Shown in pieces: positions 1 to 5,731 of a stretch of 7,054 nt of DNA. Source of the DNA: an uncultured Actinomycetes bacterium (GTDB lineage: Bacteria; Actinomycetota; Acidimicrobiia; Acidimicrobiales; RAAP-2); the NCBI GenBank assembly GCA_903826715.1, contig CAIKFN010000121.1, positions 1 through 7,054 on the forward strand, read 5' to 3'. Every line of letters begins with the position of its first letter. Positions within the stretch are counted from its first letter, which is position 1. The notes below the pieces were generated by a model. That model did no database searches. It was not told the DNA's origin and was given only the letters and a program-made list of their open reading frames with translations. Made by a program: the position numbers and the translations under genes.

Positions 1-2
1 AG

Positions 3-47
3 CGTCTTGAAGACCAGGTAAACGACCTCGAGGCGAGACTTAAGTAA
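3..47 (+). CDS. C-terminal end of an unidentified protein (partial)
   Basis: Reading frame 3 gives RLEDQVNDLEARLK followed by a TAA stop at 45-47. Leucine and valine recur at 3-4 residue spacing among charged residues, the pattern of an amphipathic helix or short coiled coil, which is common at protein C-termini. The stop lies directly beside the stop of the convergent ndh gene (48-50). That fits the tight packing in the rest of the window and supports this being a real gene end. Only 14 residues are visible, so no family can be named. A chance open frame of this length is possible. Confidence 0.5.
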   Translation, partial: RLEDQVNDLEARLK

Positions 48-1352
48 CTAGTCAGCAGTTTCTGCGTCAGCAACAATTAGTCGCGGACCAGAAGGCCAGT
101 CAAAGTAACGCCACGTCCAGTTGATCATCACGCGTAGACGGTTGCGGAATCCAACCAGATACCACAGGTGAAGTCCTAACCACGCCAGCCATCCGGCTGT
201 GCCTTTGATGACCTGACCCGTTGGCAACTTCGCCACTGCAGCGTGTCGACCAATAGTTGCCATGATCCCCTTGTCGTGGTACTTGAAGGGCTTCGTTGGC
301 TGTGCATCTATAACACTCAGAATCTGCTTCGCTACGTGGCGACCCGACTGGATCGCTACTGGAGCTAGTTGTGCGAGGTAGGTAGTGTCGGTTTCGTGGA
401 TCGCCGCGGAGTCACCAATTGCCCAAACGCAGTCGCTTTCAGCTAAGCGAAGATCGCTGCCAACGCGAAGCCGTCCACTTGGGCCACGGCTTTCTTGCAC
501 CGCACTCGCGAGTGTTCCGTTGGCTGTTACACCAGCAGCCCAAATGACACCAGCAACTTCGAGCTCTTCACCATCGTCGAATCGAATGGAGTCTTTCTGC
601 ACTTCAACAACTGAACGACCAAACTGGATTTCAATGCCCATTTCGCGGAGCTTCTTTGCGGTGTACGTACTCACTTTTTCTGGGAAAGGTGTGAGCAGTC
701 GTGGTGCCATGTCTACGAGGAGAACACGAATATTCGCGGGATCAATGCGAAGTCCATCCCTGCGAACCACAATTCGAATGAGTTCAGCAATCGCACCTGA
801 AGTCTCAACCCCAGTGGGGCCACCACCAACGACAACGAATGTCCGAGTGACTGGCTTTCCTTCCTCGGCTTCAACATCAGCGGACTCGAGCGTCATTAGA
901 AGTGTGTTTCTGAGTTTTCTTGAGTCAGATAGTGAGTAGAGAGGCATTGCGAATTTTGATGCACCCGGAATTCCAAAATACGCAGCCGTTGCGCCTGTTG
1001 CAATAATGAGGTGATCAAATCCAATAACTGCGCCGTCGCTTAGGCGAACATGTTTTGCCTCATGGTCGACTTCCATAATTTGGCCGTGACGAAATCCAAT
1101 GTTCTTTTCTTTCCCGAAGATTGTTCTAATCGGGTACGCAACCTCTGCTGGCTCAAGCGCCGCCGTTGCCACCTGATAGAGAAGTGGCAAGAAAGTGTGG
1201 AAGTTGTGTTGATCAATAATCGTGACCTTCACGTCTTTGCCAATGAATCCGCGTGCAGCAGCAATTCCAGCGAAACCTCCACCCGCAATCACAACGTGAG
1301 GTAAGTGAGAATAATCAGGAAAGACCATTGCGGAGTTAGTTGACGTCGACAT
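48..1352 (-). CDS. ndh: Type II NADH:quinone oxidoreductase (NDH-2)
   Basis: This 434-residue protein is a single-subunit, FAD-containing, non-proton-pumping NADH dehydrogenase that passes electrons from NADH to membrane quinone. The N-terminal FAD Rossmann motif VVIAGGGFAGIAAA is at residues 20-33. It is followed by the family signature FLPLLYQVATAALEPAEVAY (54-73). The NADH-binding motif GGGPTGVE (176-183) includes the conserved glutamate, and the third FAD contact is AIGDSA (311-316). The quinone-side region LAPVAIQSG (329-337) varies from the textbook AQxAxQ motif by having Pro at 331. The C-terminus, about residues 385-430, is an aromatic, basic amphipathic segment (WLGLHLWYLVGFRNRLRV) typical of NDH-2 membrane docking. 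Length matches the family. The ATG at 1350-1352 is preferred; Met9 is an alternative but has no better upstream signal. It lies 40 bp downstream of the MFS gene on the same strand, so co-transcription is possible. A TAACAT hexamer at 1368-1363 could also give it a promoter of its own. Confidence 0.92.
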   Translation of the reverse strand: MSTSTNSAMVFPDYSHLPHVVIAGGGFAGIAAARGFIGKDVKVTIIDQHNFHTFLPLLYQVATAALEPAEVAYPIRTIFGKEKNIGFRHGQIMEVDHEAKHVRLSDGAVIGFDHLIIATGATAAYFGIPGASKFAMPLYSLSDSRKLRNTLLMTLESADVEAEEGKPVTRTFVVVGGGPTGVETSGAIAELIRIVVRRDGLRIDPANIRVLLVDMAPRLLTPFPEKVSTYTAKKLREMGIEIQFGRSVVEVQKDSIRFDDGEELEVAGVIWAAGVTANGTLASAVQESRGPSGRLRVGSDLRLAESDCVWAIGDSAAIHETDTTYLAQLAPVAIQSGRHVAKQILSVIDAQPTKPFKYHDKGIMATIGRHAAVAKLPTGQVIKGTAGWLAWLGLHLWYLVGFRNRLRVMINWTWRYFDWPSGPRLIVADAETAD

Positions 1353-1392
1353 GTTCCACTAAATGTTAATGGTGCTTAGTTGAAATTGTTCA

Positions 1393-2718
1393 TTAACGAG
1401 CAAAACGTCGACCTATGCCGTAGATAAGTCCCGACGCGAGCATCAAAATTGAAAGTAAGCGGTCTCCAATTTGAAAGTTCATCGTAATAGCGACTGGAAT
1501 TAACGCTCCAATCACCCAGAGGAGTTGTTGGCGAACAGCAAAACGTGCGAACGTCCTACCCTGCGCCCCTGAAGGAACATTGCGCTGCGTTATTGCATCA
1601 AAACTGGGTTGAGCAATTGCGGCGCAGAGACCTAGCCACCCTGCGAGCAAGACCTGTGCCAGTAACTGAGGATGTGACGAAGCGACCCCAGCGCCACTAC
1701 CCGTCAGCAGCAAAGACCACGTAAGCAGTGTTGATTCTTTAAGAGAATTTCGAACTCGTGTCACGACCGCGAGACCTACGAGCGCACCAATGCCACTAAT
1801 AGCTAATGCGCACGCAAACCACGTAAGGCCCGCGTGTTCGCGTCTAAGACCAAACGCCAGCATGAACGTAGTAAATCCCACACTGAAACGCATGAGTGCC
1901 GACGCCGTCAGTCCCCACGCCACTTCAACGTCACCAGTTGGGTTAAGAGTATTGAGGTCTCGTTGTTCTTGGGTGAGTGAAACTACTCGATCACCCATTA
2001 TTTTTGCTGGACGTTGCAGTCGAAGGCTCGCAACTGTAGCCAAGACGTACACAATTGAAGCAGCAACTAAAACGCTGGACGCGCCAACACCCTTTAAGAG
2101 GCCGGCACCAATGGAACCAGCGATTAGGCCCACAAACGTTCCAAGCAGTGTCAGCTGTGCATTAAAGCCGGCGAAGCCCTGCTCTTCTTCTTCGTCTTGA
2201 GTAGGCCATCCAGACTCACCAACATTCGACGTGTGCTCACGGAACTGGTCAGTTCGTGCCATCTCAGGAACAAGTGCTCCACGAGTAACTACATAGAGTT
2301 TCGAAGAAATGAGCACGAGGAACGCTTCTGGAAACAGCCACAGTGAATTGAGGTGTGTAGCCATTGACCAGCACAACAGTGCACGAAGTCCGGCTGAAAT
2401 CGCTACAAGAATTCTTCGACCATTTGCAGATCGGTCAATAAGAGGGCCAAGGATCGGAGAAACAACTGCAAATGGGGCAATTGTGATGAGTAGGTACGCC
2501 AAAACTTTGCTTTTTGCTTCCGTTGGAGAAACTGAGAAAAAAAGTGATCCAGCAAGCGAGACAGTTACGAGCGTGTCGCCAGCCATCATGATTACGTGCA
2601 CTAGAGCTAAACGGCCAAAGGCAGTGGACTGATTAAAGAGATCTTGTGCGGAGGCCCGCAAGAATGAGCCAAATCCACGTCTTCGCACAAAACAAGCGTA
2701 GGCGAAAGTTCTTCTCAC
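1393..2718 (-). CDS. Major facilitator superfamily transporter, substrate unknown
   Basis: This 441-residue integral membrane protein has about 12 hydrophobic segments. The clearest lie near residues 38-62, 72-94, 103-121, 126-145, 187-207, 211-231, 270-292, 296-320, 330-350, 352-373, 393-412 and 418-436. The loop after the second segment carries an MFS motif-A-like sequence, GPLIDRSANGRR (91-102), with Asp95 and basic residues. An Asp (D48) sits in the first segment. The loop before segment 5 holds an acidic run, QDEEEEQ (174-180). The motif and topology support an MFS carrier in the cytoplasmic membrane, but nothing seen identifies the substrate or whether it is an exporter. The longest frame starts with GTG at 2716-2718, just after an in-frame TGA. 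A second GTG (Val11, 2686-2688) is a serious alternative, since a TACGCT hexamer lies six bases upstream of it. It is divergent from the DUF1295 gene across 41 bp. Confidence 0.82.
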   Translation of the reverse strand: MRRTFAYACFVRRRGFGSFLRASAQDLFNQSTAFGRLALVHVIMMAGDTLVTVSLAGSLFFSVSPTEAKSKVLAYLLITIAPFAVVSPILGPLIDRSANGRRILVAISAGLRALLCWSMATHLNSLWLFPEAFLVLISSKLYVVTRGALVPEMARTDQFREHTSNVGESGWPTQDEEEEQGFAGFNAQLTLLGTFVGLIAGSIGAGLLKGVGASSVLVAASIVYVLATVASLRLQRPAKIMGDRVVSLTQEQRDLNTLNPTGDVEVAWGLTASALMRFSVGFTTFMLAFGLRREHAGLTWFACALAISGIGALVGLAVVTRVRNSLKESTLLTWSLLLTGSGAGVASSHPQLLAQVLLAGWLGLCAAIAQPSFDAITQRNVPSGAQGRTFARFAVRQQLLWVIGALIPVAITMNFQIGDRLLSILMLASGLIYGIGRRFAR

Positions 2719-2759
2719 CTGAGGTCACATTCTTGTTATAAAAATGCTAAACCGGTTTC
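2719..2759. promoter_or_regulatory. 41-bp divergent spacer with back-to-back -10-like boxes and a palindrome
   Basis: The spacer must drive transcription both ways. TATAAA at 2737-2742 (+) and TATAAC at 2740-2735 (-) overlap as -10-like boxes. No convincing -35 box is visible for either. The perfect 10-bp palindrome AAACCGGTTT (2749-2758) ends one base before the ATG of the plus-strand gene and could be an operator. No Shine-Dalgarno sequence is seen on either side. The assignment is by eye only. Confidence 0.35.
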
Positions 2760-3596
2760 ATGAATTCACATTTTTTTAGCAACCTTCCTTTTGCCCTAGT
2801 CACCGCATGGGCTTGGGCCTTTTGCGCTTTTCTCGTCGGGCGCGTTGTAAAGCGACACGCAACCATTGATATCTTCTGGGGCTCTGGTTTCTTGTGGATC
2901 TATCTCGAATCACTTTGGTTTTCTCGAATGCAGAGCAATTCATCTGGTGGGCACTGGTGGTTTAACGCATCTCTTAATGGACACAGCGTTCGGTGGATAA
3001 TTCTTGGTGCTGTTGCGCTGTGGAGTCTTCGCCTTTCAATTCACCTTGCGATTCGCCAAAAAGGCACCGAAGAAGACTCACGCTATGTGTGGATCATGCG
3101 AGGAGCACGTGATGGCAATAAGACGCTGTACGCCCTTCGAAAAATTTACGGACTGCAGGGACTACTCATGTGGTTCGTTTCAATTCCAATCCAGTGGATG
3201 GCGTTCGCAACAAAGTTCAACTTCCTCGTGTGGGTCGGACTCGCCGTTGTGCTCATTGGTGTGTACTTTGAGGCCGTTGGTGACGAACAACTACGTCGCT
3301 TCGTAGCTAATCCTGCCAACAGTGGCACCACAATGAATACCGGACTATGGCGCTACACCCGTCACCCTAATTATTTTGGTGACGCATGCGTGTGGGTTGG
3401 ATTCTTCATCTGCGCGCTTTCAACAAAGTACGGATTCATAACGATCTTGTCGCCGGTACTTATGGTGTGGCTACTTACTTCGCTCTCAGGAAAGCCAATG
3501 CTCGAGAGAAAACTGTCAAAGACTCGCACTGGCTACAACGAATACATTGCCGCCACAAGTTCATTCTTCCCACGCCCACCAAAGAAGATTAACTAG
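2760..3596 (+). CDS. DUF1295 / steroid 5-alpha-reductase-like membrane protein
   Basis: This 278-residue polytopic membrane protein shows the DUF1295 pattern. It has an N-terminal DIFWGSGF block (37-44), a central TEEDSRYVWIMRG block (103-115), EAVGDEQ (171-177), and the C-terminal signature GLWRYTRHPNYFGD (195-208), followed by a hydrophobic segment. RHPNY-FG is the hallmark shared with steroid 5-alpha reductases and isoprenylcysteine methyltransferase-like proteins, where the region contacts the nucleotide cofactor. Roughly six or seven hydrophobic segments are present. Bacterial DUF1295 proteins have no settled reaction; an NADPH-dependent double-bond reductase acting on a lipid or steroid-like substrate is the usual guess, and the sequence does not prove it. 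The start ATG at 2760 has no ribosome-binding site. A run of seven T (2771-2777) lies in codons 4-6. The 3' end overlaps the convergent DUF3054 gene by 8 bp. Confidence 0.88.
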   Translation: MNSHFFSNLPFALVTAWAWAFCAFLVGRVVKRHATIDIFWGSGFLWIYLESLWFSRMQSNSSGGHWWFNASLNGHSVRWIILGAVALWSLRLSIHLAIRQKGTEEDSRYVWIMRGARDGNKTLYALRKIYGLQGLLMWFVSIPIQWMAFATKFNFLVWVGLAVVLIGVYFEAVGDEQLRRFVANPANSGTTMNTGLWRYTRHPNYFGDACVWVGFFICALSTKYGFITILSPVLMVWLLTSLSGKPMLERKLSKTRTGYNEYIAATSSFFPRPPKKIN

Positions 3597-3945
3597 CTCG
3601 ACGCTTCACTAAAACTTTTCCTACGAGGCGCCAGCCGAGCATCCCAAGCAGTAAGAACGCTAGAGCAACGAAGATAAATGCAGTCGCCGTGCCCTGGCCA
3701 GAGATCACGCGCAGAACCATTCCAACAGCCGTGGTCACAGTCGCCACGAGCACTCCGGACTTGAATGTCCACCCGCCTCGCTTCGTCTTAATTAAAAAGA
3801 GCCAAGCAAGAAGAAGTCCAACTGCAAATGGCCATGTAGTAGTGAAAATTCCTCTTGTAGTTTCTCCATCGTTGTGATGGGCTCGACCAATAGTCACGAA
3901 TATGAGAACTACTACAAAATCGAAGAAACCTCTGAGCGCGCGCAT
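3589..3945 (-). CDS. Small DUF3054-type membrane protein
   Basis: This 118-residue, very hydrophobic protein has four likely membrane helices, near residues 7-20, 37-52, 63-80 and 85-108. The first helix is followed by IGRAHHNDGETTRGIFTTTW, and the second begins WPFAVGLLLAWL. These match the DUF3054 pattern I recall, with an early Asp, an IGR-(S/A)H motif and a TxWPF block, known mainly from actinobacteria and haloarchaea. No biochemical role is known for the family. The C-terminus is basic (KVLVKRRAS). The start ATG at 3943-3945 is supported by a TAGTGT hexamer exactly six bases upstream, the layout of a leaderless actinobacterial transcript. There is no Shine-Dalgarno sequence. The gene is convergent with the DUF1295 gene (stops interleaved) and divergent from the alkylsulfatase-like gene. 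Confidence 0.78.
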   Translation of the reverse strand: MRALRGFFDFVVVLIFVTIGRAHHNDGETTRGIFTTTWPFAVGLLLAWLFLIKTKRGGWTFKSGVLVATVTTAVGMVLRVISGQGTATAFIFVALAFLLLGMLGWRLVGKVLVKRRAS

Positions 3946-3951
3946 GTATAA

Positions 3952-3957
3952 ACACTA
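3952..3957 (-). promoter_or_regulatory. Candidate -10 box for a leaderless DUF3054 transcript
   Basis: On the minus strand TAGTGT is followed by six bases (TTATAC) and then the ATG at 3945. This matches the TANNNT consensus with transcription predicted to start on or beside the A of the start codon. No -35 consensus is visible at the usual distance. A single hexamer like this occurs often by chance; the support comes from the same geometry at the divergent neighbour. Confidence 0.35.
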
Positions 3958-3960
3958 CTG

Positions 3961-3985
3961 AGAAGGTGAGTACAACGCCCCTTCT
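3961..3985. repeat. Inverted repeat AGAAGG-N13-CCTTCT in the 61-bp divergent spacer
   Basis: AGAAGG (3961-3966) and CCTTCT (3980-3985) are perfect 6-bp inverted arms separated by 13 bases. They sit between the candidate -10 boxes of the two divergent genes, where a shared regulator could bind. As an RNA hairpin the stem would be weak, and no T-run follows, so it is not a terminator. Arms this short can arise by chance. Confidence 0.25.
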
Positions 3986-3988
3986 AAA

Positions 3989-4005
3989 GTGACCTAATTT
4001 GTCAC
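3989..4005. promoter_or_regulatory. GTGAC-N7-GTCAC inverted repeat spanning the candidate -10 box
   Basis: Perfect 5-bp arms GTGAC (3989-3993) and GTCAC (4001-4005) flank the spacer CTAATTT, which holds most of the candidate -10 hexamer, and the repeat ends one base before the start codon. A repressor bound here would block the promoter. The half-sites resemble GTGA/TCAC, but the gap is too long for a standard CRP site. The arms are short, so chance occurrence is realistic. Confidence 0.3.
3995..4000 (+). promoter_or_regulatory. Candidate -10 box for a leaderless sulfatase-operon transcript
   Basis: TAATTT is followed by six bases (GTCACC) and then the ATG at 4007, placing the predicted transcription start at the start codon. 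There is no Shine-Dalgarno sequence upstream, as expected for a leaderless message. A second TANNNT, TAAAGT at 3985-3990, would instead give a leader of about ten bases. No clear -35 box is present, which is common in actinobacteria. Confidence 0.42.
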
Positions 4006-4006
4006 C

Positions 4007-5731
4007 ATGACCATTTCAGACCGCGCCAGAAGTTTCGAGAAAACCAGTCGAGCAACAATTACGTTGCCAGATGGCAGAATCGCTCACCGCGACCACATTG
4101 CTCACTCTGAGCGACTCGTAAAGAAGTTCTACAGCGTTCGACCTGGCGTCTGGTCTTTTGTCGGAAACGGACTCTCAAATCAGTCATTCATTGAAGGTCC
4201 TGAAGGAATTATCGCGATTGACACTGGTGAATCAATCGAAGAAATGGCGCACGCTATTGCCACTCTTCGCGAACACACAAGTACGCCAATCGTTGCAGTG
4301 ATGTACACACACTTTCACTACATCACCGGCACCAAGGCAGTTGTCACCGAGAACGCAGGCAAGCCATTTCCTATATGGGGACACGAGCGCATCAAGCGTA
4401 ACCGCGAAGGCGCCACTGCAGAGATAGGACCAACATATACACGCGGTCTTGTTGAGCAGTTTGCAGTTCTCATGCCCGAGACTGGACCTGACGGCAACGT
4501 GAACGTTGGCCTTGGAAGATTCTGGCGTGATCCCATGCACGCACCGTTCACCACCGGTTTCATGCCACCGACAAACACATTCGGTGACGAACCAAGTACG
4601 CACACAATTGCTGGGCTTCAAGTTGACGTGATCCCGTCTCCTTCAGATGCCAACGACTCAGTGACCTACTGGTTCCCTGAACTCGACACCGCTGTAAACA
4701 ACTCAGTCTGGCCAGTGCTCTTTAACGTCTTTGCAATTAGAGGTGAGGATTACCGAGACCCTCGCATCCTTATTAAGGGTGTTGAAAAAATCTTGGCGCT
4801 GAACCCAGAGCACCTTGTTGGCGCGCACGGCCCTCCAATTTCAGGCAAGAGTGAGATTCAAACTCGAGTCACTAAGTACCGCGACTCCATTCAGTTCCTA
4901 TGGGACCAAGCTGTTCGCTCAATAAACAAGGGGATGTTTAGTGCAGACGTTGGTCAAGCAGTTGAACTTCCAGCATGGTGCGATGAGGACTACCTGACTT
5001 CAGAGTTCTACGGCGTTGCTGAGCACCACATGCGTCAAATTAGAACCGGACTCTTTGGTTTCTTTGACGGCAACGAAGCGAACCTGTTTCCACTTACTAC
5101 TCCTGAGCGCAGTGAAAGAATTATTGAAGGTTTTGGTGGCAGAGCCAACGTTGAAAAGCAGTTGCGTGACGCCATTGCCAGTGACGACATTCGCTGGGCT
5201 CTGGAACTTGGCTCTTGGCTAGTTCATTCACCAGGCGCCACACAAGAGGACAAGAATCTTCTAGCAACGGCGCTTCGAACAATTGCCCAGCGCACCACGT
5301 CTGCAAACATTCGTAGCTGGTGCACTACTCGTGCGCTAATTCTTGACGGTTCGTTTGACTTCTCGCGTTTCAAAGATCACCGCTTCAGCTACAAGATGAT
5401 TGTTGAGGCGCCACACGAGATGTACGTGGCGTTACTTCGAGTCACACTTGACCCCGACCTCGTGGAAAATGAAAACTTCCACATTGGCTGGGACTTCGGA
5501 AACGGAAAAACTATTGGACTTCACGTGCGTAACAGTGTTGCTTTTGTAAGTGACGGCAAGAACGCTGACGCAACTCTCCACATGAGCATTGAAACATGGG
5601 CAGAAGTTCTTACCGGTAAAACAACTTTTGCTGGCGCACTAGATGCTGGCAAGATAACTATCAATGGTGACGCCAAGCACGTTAAGAAACTATTAGGCGC
5701 ATTTGAGATTGGTGCACTTCAAAATGGCTAG
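4007..5731 (+). CDS. MBL-fold alkylsulfatase-like protein with SCP2 domain, altered metal site
   Basis: This 574-residue protein has the three-part layout of SdsA1-type alkylsulfatases. It has a metallo-beta-lactamase fold (about 45-280; VWSFVGNGLSNQSFIEG at 48-64, IDTGES at 71-76), an alkylsulfatase dimerisation region (about 285-425), and a C-terminal SCP2-like lipid-binding domain (about 450-574; GKITINGD at 549-556). No signal peptide is seen, so a cytoplasmic location is inferred, unlike many secreted relatives. The metal site is unusual. The HxHxDH motif reads H102-F-H104-Y-I106-T107, so its Asp and second-zinc His are missing. By alignment to SdsA1 from memory, one ligand Glu becomes Asp213, another becomes Ser232, and the late His is kept as His273. 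Canonical two-zinc sulfatase activity is therefore doubtful. Alternatives are a one-metal hydrolase or a binding protein. It overlaps the downstream arylsulfatase by 8 bp, so the two are very likely co-expressed. Confidence 0.85.
   Translation: MTISDRARSFEKTSRATITLPDGRIAHRDHIAHSERLVKKFYSVRPGVWSFVGNGLSNQSFIEGPEGIIAIDTGESIEEMAHAIATLREHTSTPIVAVMYTHFHYITGTKAVVTENAGKPFPIWGHERIKRNREGATAEIGPTYTRGLVEQFAVLMPETGPDGNVNVGLGRFWRDPMHAPFTTGFMPPTNTFGDEPSTHTIAGLQVDVIPSPSDANDSVTYWFPELDTAVNNSVWPVLFNVFAIRGEDYRDPRILIKGVEKILALNPEHLVGAHGPPISGKSEIQTRVTKYRDSIQFLWDQAVRSINKGMFSADVGQAVELPAWCDEDYLTSEFYGVAEHHMRQIRTGLFGFFDGNEANLFPLTTPERSERIIEGFGGRANVEKQLRDAIASDDIRWALELGSWLVHSPGATQEDKNLLATALRTIAQRTTSANIRSWCTTRALILDGSFDFSRFKDHRFSYKMIVEAPHEMYVALLRVTLDPDLVENENFHIGWDFGNGKTIGLHVRNSVAFVSDGKNADATLHMSIETWAEVLTGKTTFAGALDAGKITINGDAKHVKKLLGAFEIGALQNG

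Noticed and set aside
385..939. 184-codon open frame on the plus strand inside ndh
   Set aside because: Lies wholly antisense to a clear NDH-2 gene. Its product is Ser/Thr/Pro/Arg-rich with no recognisable domain, as expected for a mirror frame.
1353..1392. ACTAA-N13-TTAGT inverted repeat between the MFS gene and ndh as a terminator
   Set aside because: Only 5 AT-rich base pairs with a 13-base loop and no T-run; too weak for an intrinsic terminator.
1790..2200. 136-codon plus-strand open frame within the MFS gene
   Set aside because: Antisense shadow of membrane-helix codons; low-complexity ending (SSSSS) mirrors the Glu run of the real gene.
3989..4005. CRP-type site upstream of the sulfatase unit
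   Set aside because: The GTGA/TCAC half-sites are 9 bases apart instead of 6, so it does not match the CRP layout; kept only as a generic dyad.
4232..4621. Overlapping minus-strand open frames of 129 and 95 codons in the MBL gene
   Set aside because: Cys/Val-rich shadow translations opposite a conserved domain; no start signals.
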